Of a DNA stretch of 42,817 nt, positions 16,121 through 24,603 are shown one piece after another. The stretch is taken from positions 1 through 42,817 of the forward strand of contig JAEZRP010000008.1 of the NCBI GenBank assembly GCA_023444095.1. Direction: 5' to 3'. The notes under the pieces are model-generated. The model did not search any database. It was not told the DNA's origin and saw only the letters and a program-made list of their open reading frames with translations. The position numbers and the translations under genes are program-made. The first letter of the stretch is position 1, and each line of letters starts with the position of its first letter. The stretch is from Bacillota bacterium (GTDB lineage Bacteria > Bacillota > Clostridia > Christensenellales > Aristaeellaceae).

Positions 16121-16576
16121 TTAATCCTTTGCGTCCGCCGCCTCGGTTGCTTGCATGCCGACATCTGTGACATCGCCAAGCGCGTACAATCCGCGATTGA
16201 CCATCAGGTAGGGCGTGCCGTCATAGTAGCTGACCTGCTCCACTTGGCCCACGATGGTCTGTTCATTCCCCTGGCTGTCCACAGCGCTCACACTGACCAG
16301 TTTTCCGATCATGGACACCGCCATGTTCGATTGAAAGGCGGAGGTCATCTCGCTCATCTGAGAGGCCATCTCGTTCATCTGAGAGAGCATCGAGAATTGT
16401 ACCATCTGCGACATAAACTGGGCATTATCCACGGTATCGCCCATCGTTTGGTTCTGGAGCTCCGCTGCAATGAGCTGGAAAAAGTCGCTCATGGTCAGAT
16501 TGGCCCCGCCAAAGCCGTTGGTCTGTGTAGTCTGCATCTGTGATGCCGCGGCGGATCCGACGAGCCCTGTGTTCAT
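16121..16576 (-). CDS. flgD: FlgD, hook cap / hook assembly scaffold
   Basis: FlgD caps the growing hook and is discarded. The 151-residue protein carries the conserved N-terminal region (MSDFFQLIAAELQNQTMGDTVDNAQFMSQMVQFS, about residues 29-62), in which a helical pattern of Gln and Met is typical, followed by a short beta-rich end (LVSVSAVDSQGNEQTIVGQVEQVSYYDGTPYLMVN). This short form, without the large C-terminal domain of enteric FlgD, is usual in Firmicutes. It lies between fliK and flgE. Confidence 0.95.
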   Translation of the reverse strand: MNTGLVGSAAASQMQTTQTNGFGGANLTMSDFFQLIAAELQNQTMGDTVDNAQFMSQMVQFSMLSQMNEMASQMSEMTSAFQSNMAVSMIGKLVSVSAVDSQGNEQTIVGQVEQVSYYDGTPYLMVNRGLYALGDVTDVGMQATEAADAKD

Positions 16577-16604
16577 ACGATCCCTCCCAAGCGGCCGCCT
16601 GCCG

Positions 16605-17954
16605 CTAAATTCGGTACATAATCGCGCCCTTTTGCGTCGTGATGATCCGATCCGATTTCGTTGCCGCTGCGATCGGAGGGGCTTTCACGGGCTGGCGGCG
16701 CGCTTCGCGATTGCCCTGCTCCTGCGCGAAGGTTGAAAAGGCCGCGCCTTCGTGACCGCTTGCGTTTACTTCCACACTCAGTTCGCCCAGGCGATACTCG
16801 CTTGCCGTCAGCCCGCCCTTCAGATCGTCGATCTGGCTGAGGATCAATTCGCGCGTTTCCCCGGAGGATGCGCGGATATCAAGGCTCAGCTCACGCTCCT
16901 TCGCGCGAATCGTCACCGCCACCTCGCCCATCCCTTCCGGACGCAGCCGCAGATGAAACTGGCTTTCTCCGCGCGCCAGCGCGTTCGCCGTCGAACGGGC
17001 CAGCTGTGCGGACGCGCTGGGCTCGGACGCGGCGTGAGGGGCGTTCGCCTGAGCGGTCTGAGCGCGCTCCGCGCTGTGCGCCGCGCCCTGCGATTTCCCG
17101 GCCGCATCGCCCGGCGCAAGAGCCGTCTCCGCCGGAACGGCGATCTCCTCAGTCCGGGGCGGGCAATTTTCGGATCGCGGCGCGGCTTTCTCTACACGAC
17201 CGCTCTCGGGGTCTTGGGTGGGCGCAATCCGCATTTCAGCGCGAGGGACCGCCGCAGAAGTGATTTCATCGTGCGATACCTGTGCGGATCGCCAGTCTGC
17301 GGGAGTTCCCTCCTGGAATGGTTTGAGGAGTGCAATATCCGCCCGCGCATCTGCGGATGTGATGCCAGACGTCGATTCCTTCGCGTCAGAATCTTCGATC
17401 GGGGGAAAGAACCTCGCAGGCGCTTTGGCGTGCGCATCCGCGGTCCCGCTTGGAGGAGCCTTTTCCTTCGAGCCCCAATCCTCCCCGATTCGGGAAAAGA
17501 GCCTCGCGGCTGCCTTCGCCCGCGCATCTGATGGGGTCGCTTCCCGGAATGATTCGGGTGCCGCCGCGCCTCCTGTCTGGACCAGACCGCCTGATGCGGC
17601 ATCCTCCCCGGGCATATGCGCGTTGAGGGAAAGGGACGCGAGCACACCTTCCGGAAGACCTGTTCCGGCGTCGACCGATGCCGCAAGAGCGTCGGCACGA
17701 TCTCCACTCTGCCCGCCCGTGCAAGGCGCCTCCTCGACCGGAAGGGGAAGGAACGAAAGAGCCTGCGGAAAAGAGATGACCGCAGAGGAGCTGAGATCAG
17801 CCGTCTCGTCCTTCTCCTTCGCATGCGCTTGACGGAGAAGTTCTTCCTCATCGTGCGGCGGAGCGTCGGGGCGCGTCAAGGCGCACGCGCTCTCGATGGC
17901 CGCGCCAAACGTGACTTCCATATCCTGTTGGCTCGACGTTTTTGCCGGTTTCAC
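16605..17954 (-). CDS. fliK: FliK, hook-length control protein
   Basis: FliK measures hook length and triggers FlhB to switch substrates. The last 110 residues form the Flg_hook domain (QFHLRLRPEGMGEVAVTI, then IRASSGETRELILSQIDDLKGGL and YRLGELSVEVNASG). The rest is low-complexity and Ala/Ser/Glu-rich, as expected of the export and ruler part, with an imperfect 30-residue repeat at about 141-220. The coordinates use the first ordinary start codon, a GTG at 17954, which has no ribosome site. The frame stays open upstream and an ATT at 17996 lies eight bases after a perfect AAGGAGG, so the true start is probably 42 bases earlier (see findings). Confidence 0.9.
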   Translation of the reverse strand: MKPAKTSSQQDMEVTFGAAIESACALTRPDAPPHDEEELLRQAHAKEKDETADLSSSAVISFPQALSFLPLPVEEAPCTGGQSGDRADALAASVDAGTGLPEGVLASLSLNAHMPGEDAASGGLVQTGGAAAPESFREATPSDARAKAAARLFSRIGEDWGSKEKAPPSGTADAHAKAPARFFPPIEDSDAKESTSGITSADARADIALLKPFQEGTPADWRSAQVSHDEITSAAVPRAEMRIAPTQDPESGRVEKAAPRSENCPPRTEEIAVPAETALAPGDAAGKSQGAAHSAERAQTAQANAPHAASEPSASAQLARSTANALARGESQFHLRLRPEGMGEVAVTIRAKERELSLDIRASSGETRELILSQIDDLKGGLTASEYRLGELSVEVNASGHEGAAFSTFAQEQGNREARRQPVKAPPIAAATKSDRIITTQKGAIMYRI

Positions 17955-18016
17955 CGCGGATTGCGCGGCGCGGGCAACCGCTATCGTTGCGTAAATGGTT
18001 CCGCCCTCCTTCGCGC

Positions 18017-18463
18017 CTAGGACCTTTCTTGCGCGGTCCTGTTTGCCAGGAATTCTTCGATAAACGATTCTTCACCTTTGCGTTCGGCGGCCTGATATTC
18101 CGCCCACGAATGCTCGCGCAATTTTTCCGTGATCTCTTTCTCCTGCGTCACGGCGATCAACCGCTTGCGCTGCGCTTCCACCCGCTCGCCTTGCCGCGCG
18201 AGCTCGGCGCGGCTCCGGTCAATCTCCCGGGCCAGATCCTTCAAATACGCACCCCTCGCGGCGGCCTGTCCGGCGGTCTGCCCGACCGCGCAATCGGCCT
18301 GAAAGCGCATGCTCTCTTCCCGATGGGAGAGGATCAGCGATTCGTGCCGCGCCTCAAGGGAGCGATACTCAGCCAGCAGCCTGCTCATCCCCTCGGCCTC
18401 GCTTTTTTGAAGGTGATCGTTGTAATCAAGCACCTTTTGCAGCGAAAAACGATAGCGCTTCAT
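18017..18463 (-). CDS. fliJ: FliJ, export chaperone-escort / ATPase stalk
   Basis: FliJ is a coiled-coil protein that sits in the centre of the FliI ring and couples it to FlhA. The 148-residue product begins MKRYRFSLQKVLDYNDHLQKSEAEGMSRL, the standard FliJ opening, and is a long charged helix throughout. The ATG at 18463 is chosen because GGAGG ends six bases before it; the frame extends upstream into fliI without family resemblance. It follows fliI and precedes fliK. Confidence 0.93.
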   Translation of the reverse strand: MKRYRFSLQKVLDYNDHLQKSEAEGMSRLLAEYRSLEARHESLILSHREESMRFQADCAVGQTAGQAAARGAYLKDLAREIDRSRAELARQGERVEAQRKRLIAVTQEKEITEKLREHSWAEYQAAERKGEESFIEEFLANRTAQERS

Positions 18464-18485
18464 TTGCATCCTCCGCGGTTCATCA

Positions 18486-19787
18486 TCAGACAATCTCCCG
18501 CATCTGCCGCAGGGCATCCTCAAAGGTCAGCTTTTCATTAACGCCTTGCCGGAGAAAGGCGTTGATGCGGTCGATGTTCTGGATGGCGGCGTCAATGCGC
18601 GGGTTGCTGCCGGCCTTGTACGCGCCGATGTTGATCAGGTCAAAGTTCTCATAATACGCGGAAAGCGACGACCGCATGGACGAGGCCATGGCGAGGTGCT
18701 CCGGCGAGGAGATTTCGTTCATCAGGCGGCTGATGCTCGCCAAGATATCGATCGCGGGATACTGGTTTCGCATCGCCAGCGTGCGCGAAAGCACGATATG
18801 GCCGTCCAGAATGCCGCGCACGGTGTCGGAGATGGGCTCGTTCACGTCGTCTCCCTCCACCAGCACCGTATAAAACCCGGTGATCGAGCCGGACGCAAAC
18901 TTCCCCGACCGCTCCAGCAGCTTGGGCAGGATCGCGTACAGGGAGGGCGTATAGCCCCTTGCCACAGGCGGCTCGCCGATGGCCAGGCTGATTTCGCGCT
19001 GCGCCATGGCAAAGCGCGTCAGCGAATCCATCACCAGCAGCACATCCTTGCCCTGATTGCGAAAATGCTCGGCGATGGTGGTGGCCGTCATCGCGCATTT
19101 CAGCCGCATCATGGCGGACTGATCGCTGGTTGCGACCACCAGAACGGACCGCCGCATGCCCTCCTCCTGGAGGTCTTTCTCGATAAAATCCCGCACCTCG
19201 CGGCCGCGTTCGCCGACCAGCGCAACCACGTTGACATCGGCGGCCACGTTTCGCAGCATCATGCCCAATAGCGTGCTCTTGCCCACGCCGCTGCCGGAGA
19301 AGATGCCCATGCGCTGTCCCTTCCCGCACGTCAGAAGCGAGTCGATCGCGCGAACGCCGATGCTGAGCCGCTCGTCGATGCGAGGACGGGAGAGCGGATT
19401 GGAGGGAATATTCTGCACGGGATCGTATTTTTTGCACTGAATGGGCCCGCCGCCGTCGATGGGGTTGCCGAATCCGTCGATCACGCGGCCGATCAGATCG
19501 TCGCCTACGGGGACCCGAAGCACGTCGCCCGTGGACTCCACGACGCTGCCCCGAACCACGCCGGTTAATTCGCCAAAGGGCATAAGCAGCACGCGATTTC
19601 CCTTGAAGCCGACCGTCTCGGCGCATATCCAGTCCTCCTGCCGGGCGTTGTACACGCGGCAGATGGTGCCGATGTCTACGACCGGCCCTGTACTTTCAAT
19701 GACCATGCCGATAATCTGATCGACCTTGCTGTTGCGCCGCACGGAATCTACGTGGCGCACAGCTTGGCGGCAACGGTCCAGTATCAA
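18486..19787 (-). CDS. fliI: FliI, flagellar export ATPase (TTG start)
   Basis: FliI is the hexameric ATPase of the export apparatus, related to the beta subunit of F1. In the 433-residue protein the Walker A motif GSGVGKST is at residues 165-172 and Walker B (VLLVMD) at 249-254. SDQSAMMRLKCAMTATTIAEHFR and LAIGEPPVARGYTPSLYAILP are diagnostic of FliI rather than an F-ATPase. The start is TTG at 19787, with AGGAGG seven bases upstream. It follows fliH after a 12-base gap and precedes fliJ. Confidence 0.98.
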   Translation of the reverse strand: MILDRCRQAVRHVDSVRRNSKVDQIIGMVIESTGPVVDIGTICRVYNARQEDWICAETVGFKGNRVLLMPFGELTGVVRGSVVESTGDVLRVPVGDDLIGRVIDGFGNPIDGGGPIQCKKYDPVQNIPSNPLSRPRIDERLSIGVRAIDSLLTCGKGQRMGIFSGSGVGKSTLLGMMLRNVAADVNVVALVGERGREVRDFIEKDLQEEGMRRSVLVVATSDQSAMMRLKCAMTATTIAEHFRNQGKDVLLVMDSLTRFAMAQREISLAIGEPPVARGYTPSLYAILPKLLERSGKFASGSITGFYTVLVEGDDVNEPISDTVRGILDGHIVLSRTLAMRNQYPAIDILASISRLMNEISSPEHLAMASSMRSSLSAYYENFDLINIGAYKAGSNPRIDAAIQNIDRINAFLRQGVNEKLTFEDALRQMREIV

Positions 19788-19799
19788 CGCTTTTCCTCC

Positions 19800-20525
19800 T
19801 TAATCATCCCGCTGGGAGCGGATTTCCTCCAGTGCCTGGCCGATGGCCTCCAACTGCTTTCCGGTGCTGGCGTCGATGTTGTTGTCCTCGGTGTCCACGA
19901 TCAGAGTGCCGCGCGGGGCGCCTTCGATCAGTTGGATCTCCAGCTTTTCCGCATCCGGCATCATGGCGCGCAGATAATCCGCATGGGCGGTGGCAAATTC
20001 GAGTTCGTGCTCGGATACGCACAGCCGCACGACCTTCTGTCCGCTCAGCCCTTCAACCGCTTTACGGAAAATGCGCAGGAATGCCTCGTCGTCGCGTTCG
20101 ATCCTGTCCGCGACCACCTTGCTCGCGATTTCCAGAGCCAGATCGATCAGTTCCTGTTCATGCCGCCGAAAGAGCGCCTGACTGCCCTCGTCGAGTGATT
20201 CCAGCAGTCGTGCGACCTGACCGCACGCCTCCGCGCATTCGGCTTCCGCCTTGGATCTGCCCAGCTCGTAGCCCTCGCGGAACCCTTCGCTCTGAGCTTC
20301 CCTGCGGATTTCGTCGGCTTGCCGGAGTGCCTGCGCGCGCACATCGGCGCAATGGTTTTCGACCTCTCGCATGAGCTCGCGCGCCCGTCTGGCCTCCGCA
20401 ATTTCGGCGGAATGCTCGCGCTCGCGCATGGCCACCTCGACGGAAATCGAAGGTGCGCTGTACAAAATACTGCTGGAATCGAAATTGACGAAGTGACTCT
20501 TCACCAGTCTAGACAATGATATCAT
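19800..20525 (-). CDS. fliH: FliH, regulator of the export ATPase
   Basis: FliH binds FliI and holds it at the C-ring until export. The 241-residue protein is mostly a charged coiled coil (residues 33-125, with the small-residue-rich EAQSEGFREGYELGRSKAEAECAEACG segment typical of FliH) and ends in a domain like the F1 delta subunit (LIDLALEIASKVVADRIERDDE onward). It overlaps fliG by 17 bases. The ATG at 20525 is used; AAAGG lies against it, so a TTG three codons later (20516) with nine-base spacing is a real alternative. Confidence 0.92.
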   Translation of the reverse strand: MISLSRLVKSHFVNFDSSSILYSAPSISVEVAMREREHSAEIAEARRARELMREVENHCADVRAQALRQADEIRREAQSEGFREGYELGRSKAEAECAEACGQVARLLESLDEGSQALFRRHEQELIDLALEIASKVVADRIERDDEAFLRIFRKAVEGLSGQKVVRLCVSEHELEFATAHADYLRAMMPDAEKLEIQLIEGAPRGTLIVDTEDNNIDASTGKQLEAIGQALEEIRSQRDD

Positions 20526-21522
20526 CCTTTCGACCGCGATCGATCATGATCTCGCCCGCATCCCCGAGCGTCCGTACGAGGGACACGAGCTTTTTCTGCG
20601 CCTGCTCAACATCGGACAGCTTCACGCCATGCATATACTTGGTTTCCTCTTCCAGCGTCTGCCGCAGTCGCGCGGACATATTGTCGTAGAACACATCCGC
20701 GATCTCCTTGGTACAGCCTTTGAGCGCGATAAGCAAGTCTTCGCTGCTGGCATCCTGCAAAAAGCGCTGGATATGCATCGGATCGAGCGTAGCGATGTCT
20801 TCAAACACGAACATGCGGTCGCGGATCTCCTCAGCCAGCTTGGGATCGGTCCGGAACAGTTCCTCCATGATGAATTTCTCGGTGCTGCGGTCGACCAGAT
20901 TCAGGATGCTGGCCATGTACTTGGTGCCGCCGATCTCGGCGTAACCGACGGATTCGCCGATGGACAGCTTGTTCTCGATGATTTTCTCCGCATCGCGCAC
21001 GGCGTCGGGCGAGGTGCTGTCCATCATTGCGATGCGACCGACCACGTCCAGTTGGAGGCCCGCGGGCAGCTCGCTCAAAACATCCGCCGCCTGATCCACC
21101 GAACAATAAGAGAGGATGAGCGCGATGGTCTGCGGATGCTCGTTCTGGATCAGGCTTAAAAGATGCTTGGGATCGACCTCGTTCAGAAAGCCAAACGCCT
21201 TGGTCTGAAGAGAACGGGTAATTTTTTCGATGATGCCCGCTGCGCCCGTCAGCCCCATGGTTTTTTCCAGAATAGCCCTGGCATATTCGATGCCGCCCTC
21301 GGTAATGTATTTTTGAGCGATGCAAAGATGATAAAACTCTTCCATCGTGGATTCGACCGTCGGCGAGGACAGGTTATCGAGCGTGGCGATCTGCAGTGTG
21401 ATCTGTTCAATTTCATCGGGTCTTAGAAATTTGAACACCTGCGCCGCATAATCCACGCCCAAAGAAAGGATGACGGTGGCTGCCTTTCGGATCGACTCCG
21501 TATTTCTTCCCCTCTGCTTCAT
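20509..21522 (-). CDS. fliG: FliG, motor switch protein facing the stator
   Basis: FliG forms the top of the C-ring, binds FliF, and its C-terminal charged helix meets MotA to make torque. The 337-residue protein shows the N-terminal KAATVILSLGVDYAAQVFKFLRPDEIEQIT, the central EHPQTIALILSYC motif (about residue 125) and the C-terminal MFVFEDIATLDPMHIQRFLQDAS torque domain with its RLRQTLEEE. The ATG at 21522 overlaps the fliF stop (ATGA) and has AAGGAGG seven bases upstream; the longer frame to 21543 lies inside fliF. Confidence 0.98.
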   Translation of the reverse strand: MKQRGRNTESIRKAATVILSLGVDYAAQVFKFLRPDEIEQITLQIATLDNLSSPTVESTMEEFYHLCIAQKYITEGGIEYARAILEKTMGLTGAAGIIEKITRSLQTKAFGFLNEVDPKHLLSLIQNEHPQTIALILSYCSVDQAADVLSELPAGLQLDVVGRIAMMDSTSPDAVRDAEKIIENKLSIGESVGYAEIGGTKYMASILNLVDRSTEKFIMEELFRTDPKLAEEIRDRMFVFEDIATLDPMHIQRFLQDASSEDLLIALKGCTKEIADVFYDNMSARLRQTLEEETKYMHGVKLSDVEQAQKKLVSLVRTLGDAGEIMIDRGRKDDIIV

Positions 21523-23066
21523 TTGGGATCCTCCTTCATCCATGCCCTTAGAAGCTGTGCGACGATTTCTGGGTTCGAGGCGGCGAATTCCTTGACCTGG
21601 CGCTTGAGATTCTGCTCGCGGGTTTCGTTCAGCACGATCTCATCGGGGATGGGCGGCTTCTCCGGCGCCTTCGTCGGTTCCCCTTCGTCCGGTTCGTGCG
21701 GGATGGCGGCGTGATTTTTGCGTTTGCGCAGCAGAAGCGTCAGAAGGAGCAACACCAGAACGGCAAGGCTGATACCCGCATAGAGGAGCGCTTCCGGAGA
21801 CAGCGGAAAAGAATCGGTCTCCGGATCCGTGAATACCGGTTCATCGGATTTGGGCAGGAATGCCGCATTCGCGATGAACACCTTTTCGGGCTGGACGCCT
21901 ACGCTGTAGGCCACCATCTCGCGATACTGTTCGACCGCTTCGGGCGCGAGAGAGTCGCGGTTGATCAGCAGGGACACCGTCATATCCTGAATCTGGCCTC
22001 CATTGTCCAGTACGTTTTCCACTAACTGGTTGACCAGATATTCCGTCGAGGAGGTTTCGCTGGAACTGGTGGCCTGCGCATCCTGGCCTTCCTCCTGGTA
22101 AGTCGGCGTCCCGACGTTCTCTTCCGTGCCGGCGGCGCCTGCCTGCGCTCCATCGTTGGAGCTCTGCTGGTCGAGCTGCTGCTTTGAGATGATCCCGCTA
22201 TCGTCCACCACCGGAGAGTAGATGGTTTGTTCGGTGCTCTTTTGCTGAAAGTTCATCTGTACGCTGACAGATACGCTCATGCCGTCGGAACCGAATACCG
22301 GCCCCAGAAAGCGCTGGATCTTTTCTTCGTAAAGCCGGTTGATTTGATCGACCAGCTCGATTTGCGAATCCGCAAGCCCCGCGCTGTAGCCGGATGTGCT
22401 GTCGTTGAGAATCGTCCCTTCGCTATCGACGATGATGACGTTTTCCGTTTTCAATCCCGGTACACTCTTCGCCACCAGTTCCTCGACGCCCCGGATCTGA
22501 CCCGCGCCGAGTTGGGCATATGCATAAAGATCCAATACCACAGCGGCCGTTGATTCCGTCTTGTCGGATTTCAGCACGTATGTGTCATCCACCGCCACAT
22601 TCAGCGTGACGATCGCGTTTCGGACGCCGGTCAGCGTTTTCAGCGCTTCCTGAAGCCGATCCTGCAGCTGGAAGATCAGATACTGCCTTTTTTCATAATC
22701 GGTGGTCATCAGATCGGCCTGACTCGAGAAGATGTCGTATCCAAGCGTACTGTTGGGAAATCCGCTGGTGGCAAGCTGCATCCTGAGACTGGCCTCGTCC
22801 TCGCGGTGAACCAGAATCGTGCCGCCATCCTCGAGTCGGTACTCGGCGCCAGCGCTTTCCAGCATGTCGATGATCTCGACTCCCTCTGCTGATGACAAAC
22901 CCCGGTACAGTACCGTGTAGGAGGAGTTATCCAGAATCTGCGTCAGCGCGATGGCCCCGGTCAGTACAAAAGCGGCGATGCCTGCCAGCGCGAACCGCTT
23001 GCGCTTGGTCATCTTTCCGAAGTAGGCTCTGATGTTTTTATACATACCAGAGACCGTAAAATCCAT
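21519..23066 (-). CDS. fliF: FliF, MS-ring protein
   Basis: FliF builds the membrane ring on which rod, switch and export gate assemble. The 515-residue protein has one membrane segment near the N-terminus (about residues 25-44) and one near the C-terminus (about 428-448). Between them are the ring-building domains (YTVLYRGLSSAEGVEIIDMLESAG; YDIFSSQADLMTTDYEKRQYLIFQLQDRLQEALKTL). The C-terminal tail (about 490-510) is the FliG-binding region. AGAGGG lies five bases before the ATG. Normal length and order, between fliE and fliG. Confidence 0.98.
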   Translation of the reverse strand: MDFTVSGMYKNIRAYFGKMTKRKRFALAGIAAFVLTGAIALTQILDNSSYTVLYRGLSSAEGVEIIDMLESAGAEYRLEDGGTILVHREDEASLRMQLATSGFPNSTLGYDIFSSQADLMTTDYEKRQYLIFQLQDRLQEALKTLTGVRNAIVTLNVAVDDTYVLKSDKTESTAAVVLDLYAYAQLGAGQIRGVEELVAKSVPGLKTENVIIVDSEGTILNDSTSGYSAGLADSQIELVDQINRLYEEKIQRFLGPVFGSDGMSVSVSVQMNFQQKSTEQTIYSPVVDDSGIISKQQLDQQSSNDGAQAGAAGTEENVGTPTYQEEGQDAQATSSSETSSTEYLVNQLVENVLDNGGQIQDMTVSLLINRDSLAPEAVEQYREMVAYSVGVQPEKVFIANAAFLPKSDEPVFTDPETDSFPLSPEALLYAGISLAVLVLLLLTLLLRKRKNHAAIPHEPDEGEPTKAPEKPPIPDEIVLNETREQNLKRQVKEFAASNPEIVAQLLRAWMKEDPK

Positions 23067-23109
23067 GCCATCCCTCTATGTCTGTAAATTATAGCTTGCT
23101 TTAATCTGT

Positions 23110-23412
23110 CTAGAGGGTGATTCGCATGATTTCGTTGTATGCCTCAAGCGCCTTGTTGCGGACCGAAACCACCATTTGAATGGCCAGATCGGCCTTTGCG
23201 GCATTGATGGTGATGTTGTGCAAACCATCCGTCGTTCCCGTCGCCAGACGAATTACGTCGTCCTGTACGGCGCCTTCCGCCTTTGCGACTTCGGAAAGCG
23301 ATTGCAACAGCAGATTTTGAAAAGACGCCGCCGGGTCGGTTTGTGAAGCGGTTCGGTCTATGCCCGTCACATTCCCAACGGCTTGCGCTGCGCGAATCGG
23401 ATCGATGTTCAT
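23110..23412 (-). CDS. fliE: FliE, rod-MS ring adaptor
   Basis: FliE connects the MS ring to the rod and is the first protein exported. The 100-residue product ends with the diagnostic pattern DGLHNITINAAKADLAIQMVVSVRNKALEAYNEIMRI, the known FliE C-terminal helix. Length is typical. AGAGGG lies seven bases before the ATG. It stands between flgC and fliF. Confidence 0.97.
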   Translation of the reverse strand: MNIDPIRAAQAVGNVTGIDRTASQTDPAASFQNLLLQSLSEVAKAEGAVQDDVIRLATGTTDGLHNITINAAKADLAIQMVVSVRNKALEAYNEIMRITL

Positions 23413-23445
23413 GCCGGTTCCCTCTCTTTCGTAACGGAATAGGGT

Positions 23446-23883
23446 TTACTTGCCGATTTCCAGCGCCTTTGACGCCATGCTCTTCATTGCGTTAAAGGCG
23501 GTGACGTTGCTTTCAAACAGACGGGAAGCGGACATGATATCGATCATCTCTTCCATAGTGTCCACGTTGGGCAATTGGACATAGCCGTCTTCGTTGGCAT
23601 CGGGATGGGACGGGTCATATTCCACCTTGAAATCGTCATTGTCGTCCACGACCGCGCTGACGCGCACTCCGCCGGCGGCTACTCCTGAAGCGACGCGCAG
23701 TGTACCCGCAAAGTCGCTCTGTCCGCCGATCTCCGAAAGCAGAACGAGTTTGCGGCGATAGGGGCCGCCTTCCTCGGTTCGCGTCGTGCTGGCGTTTGCA
23801 AGGTTTTGCGCGACGATCTCCATCCGGTATTGTTGTGCGGTCATTCCGGAGCCGCTGATGTCAAGAGAGCCCATAAACGACAT
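23446..23883 (-). CDS. flgC: FlgC, proximal rod protein
   Basis: A rod subunit, 145 residues. It has the rod signature (MGSLDISGSGMTAQQYRMEIVAQNLANASTTRT with GGPYRRKLVLLSE following) and the C-terminal VQLPNVDTMEEMIDIMSASRLFESNVTAFNAMKSM, both specific to FlgC. The ATG at 23883 overlaps the flgB stop and has GAGGGG about ten bases upstream; an in-frame GTG at 23892 has the ribosome site too close. Order flgB-flgC-fliE is the usual one. Confidence 0.97.
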   Translation of the reverse strand: MSFMGSLDISGSGMTAQQYRMEIVAQNLANASTTRTEEGGPYRRKLVLLSEIGGQSDFAGTLRVASGVAAGGVRVSAVVDDNDDFKVEYDPSHPDANEDGYVQLPNVDTMEEMIDIMSASRLFESNVTAFNAMKSMASKALEIGK

Positions 23884-23884
23884 T

Positions 23885-24274
23885 TTATCCACGCCCCTCT
23901 GTAACCACGTATTTCATTCGATTGATTTCGGCAGTGAGAGAATTGCACAAATAACTATACTCGATCAATGCCCGTGCCATTTCGATGCTTTCGGATACCT
24001 GGTCCACGTTATTGCCGTCCTCCCGCGCGGAGGTTCCCTGCTGCCGCACAATTCGAGGCACAACGCGATTCAGCGCGTCGCGCACATCGTCTTCACCCGC
24101 GCTGACCATGGAAAGTTCCCTCTTGAGCGCAGACTCAAATTCGACCGACTTGCTCTTGTAGCCCGGCGTACTGGCGTTGGCAATATTGCCGGCAATCACT
24201 TGCTGCTTCAGCCATACAGCATCCAATTTCTTCTCAAGCATTGCGATGCTGGTGGAGTTTAGCAGGTTGCTCAT
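23885..24274 (-). CDS. flgB: FlgB, proximal rod protein; first gene of the operon
   Basis: A rod subunit, 129 residues, with IAMLEKKLDAVWLKQQVIAGNIANASTPGYKSKSVEFE (about residues 11-48) as the rod signature and a C-terminal VSESIEMARALIEYSYLCNSL helix. The ATG at 24274 is chosen, about ten bases after AAGG. It opens the 23-gene sigma-A flagellar operon, whose promoter lies 100-130 bases upstream, and is divergent from fliD. Confidence 0.95.
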   Translation of the reverse strand: MSNLLNSTSIAMLEKKLDAVWLKQQVIAGNIANASTPGYKSKSVEFESALKRELSMVSAGEDDVRDALNRVVPRIVRQQGTSAREDGNNVDQVSESIEMARALIEYSYLCNSLTAEINRMKYVVTEGRG

Positions 24275-24349
24275 AGGGCGCACACCTTCCTTCCCGGTAT
24301 GTCATCGCGGGTGCCTTGGTTACGAATTTGAACAAATTTAAACTATACC

Positions 24350-24367
24350 GTGACACTGTTTTGTCAC
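24350..24367. repeat. Inverted repeat at the flgB start site
   Basis: GTGACA-CTGTTT-TGTCAC is a perfect 6-bp inverted repeat with a 6-base centre. Its right edge coincides with the transcription start predicted from the flgB promoter (about 24368). It could be an operator or a 5' hairpin of the flagellar mRNA; the sequence cannot tell which. Confidence 0.5.
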
Positions 24368-24374
24368 TTGATAT

Positions 24375-24403
24375 ACTATATACGCCAAGCATTCCCGTGT
24401 CAA
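24375..24403 (-). promoter_or_regulatory. Sigma-A promoter of the flgB operon
   Basis: On the minus strand TTGACA (24403-24398, perfect) is followed by 17 bases and TATAGT (24380-24375, five of six). This is a strong housekeeping promoter in the AT-rich divergent region before flgB. Transcription would start near 24368, giving a leader of about 95 bases. Confidence 0.8.
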
Positions 24404-24408
24404 TACAT

Positions 24409-24460
24409 ATTTAGCAGTTTATGTCAATTTTGACCGCCCAATTTATTAAAATTGCTAAAT
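24409..24460. repeat. Nested inverted repeats in the flgB-fliD divergent region
   Basis: ATTTAGCA (24409-24416) and TGCTAAAT (24453-24460) are perfect 8-bp inverted arms. Between them lies GTCAATTTTGAC (24423-24434), itself a palindrome. They sit directly upstream of the flgB -35 and could be regulator sites, but AT-rich sequence makes chance repeats more likely. Confidence 0.35.
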
Positions 24461-24603
24461 AAAATGATTATATAAATATAAATCAAATTCCAAAAGTAAC
24501 ATAATAAAATGGACGGGTTGATCTGTAAAAAAGGAGATGTAACCATCGTCCGGAATGGGCGCAGGCGTTACGCGATTCGCGCAATAAAAATCTTCCCGGA
24601 TGA

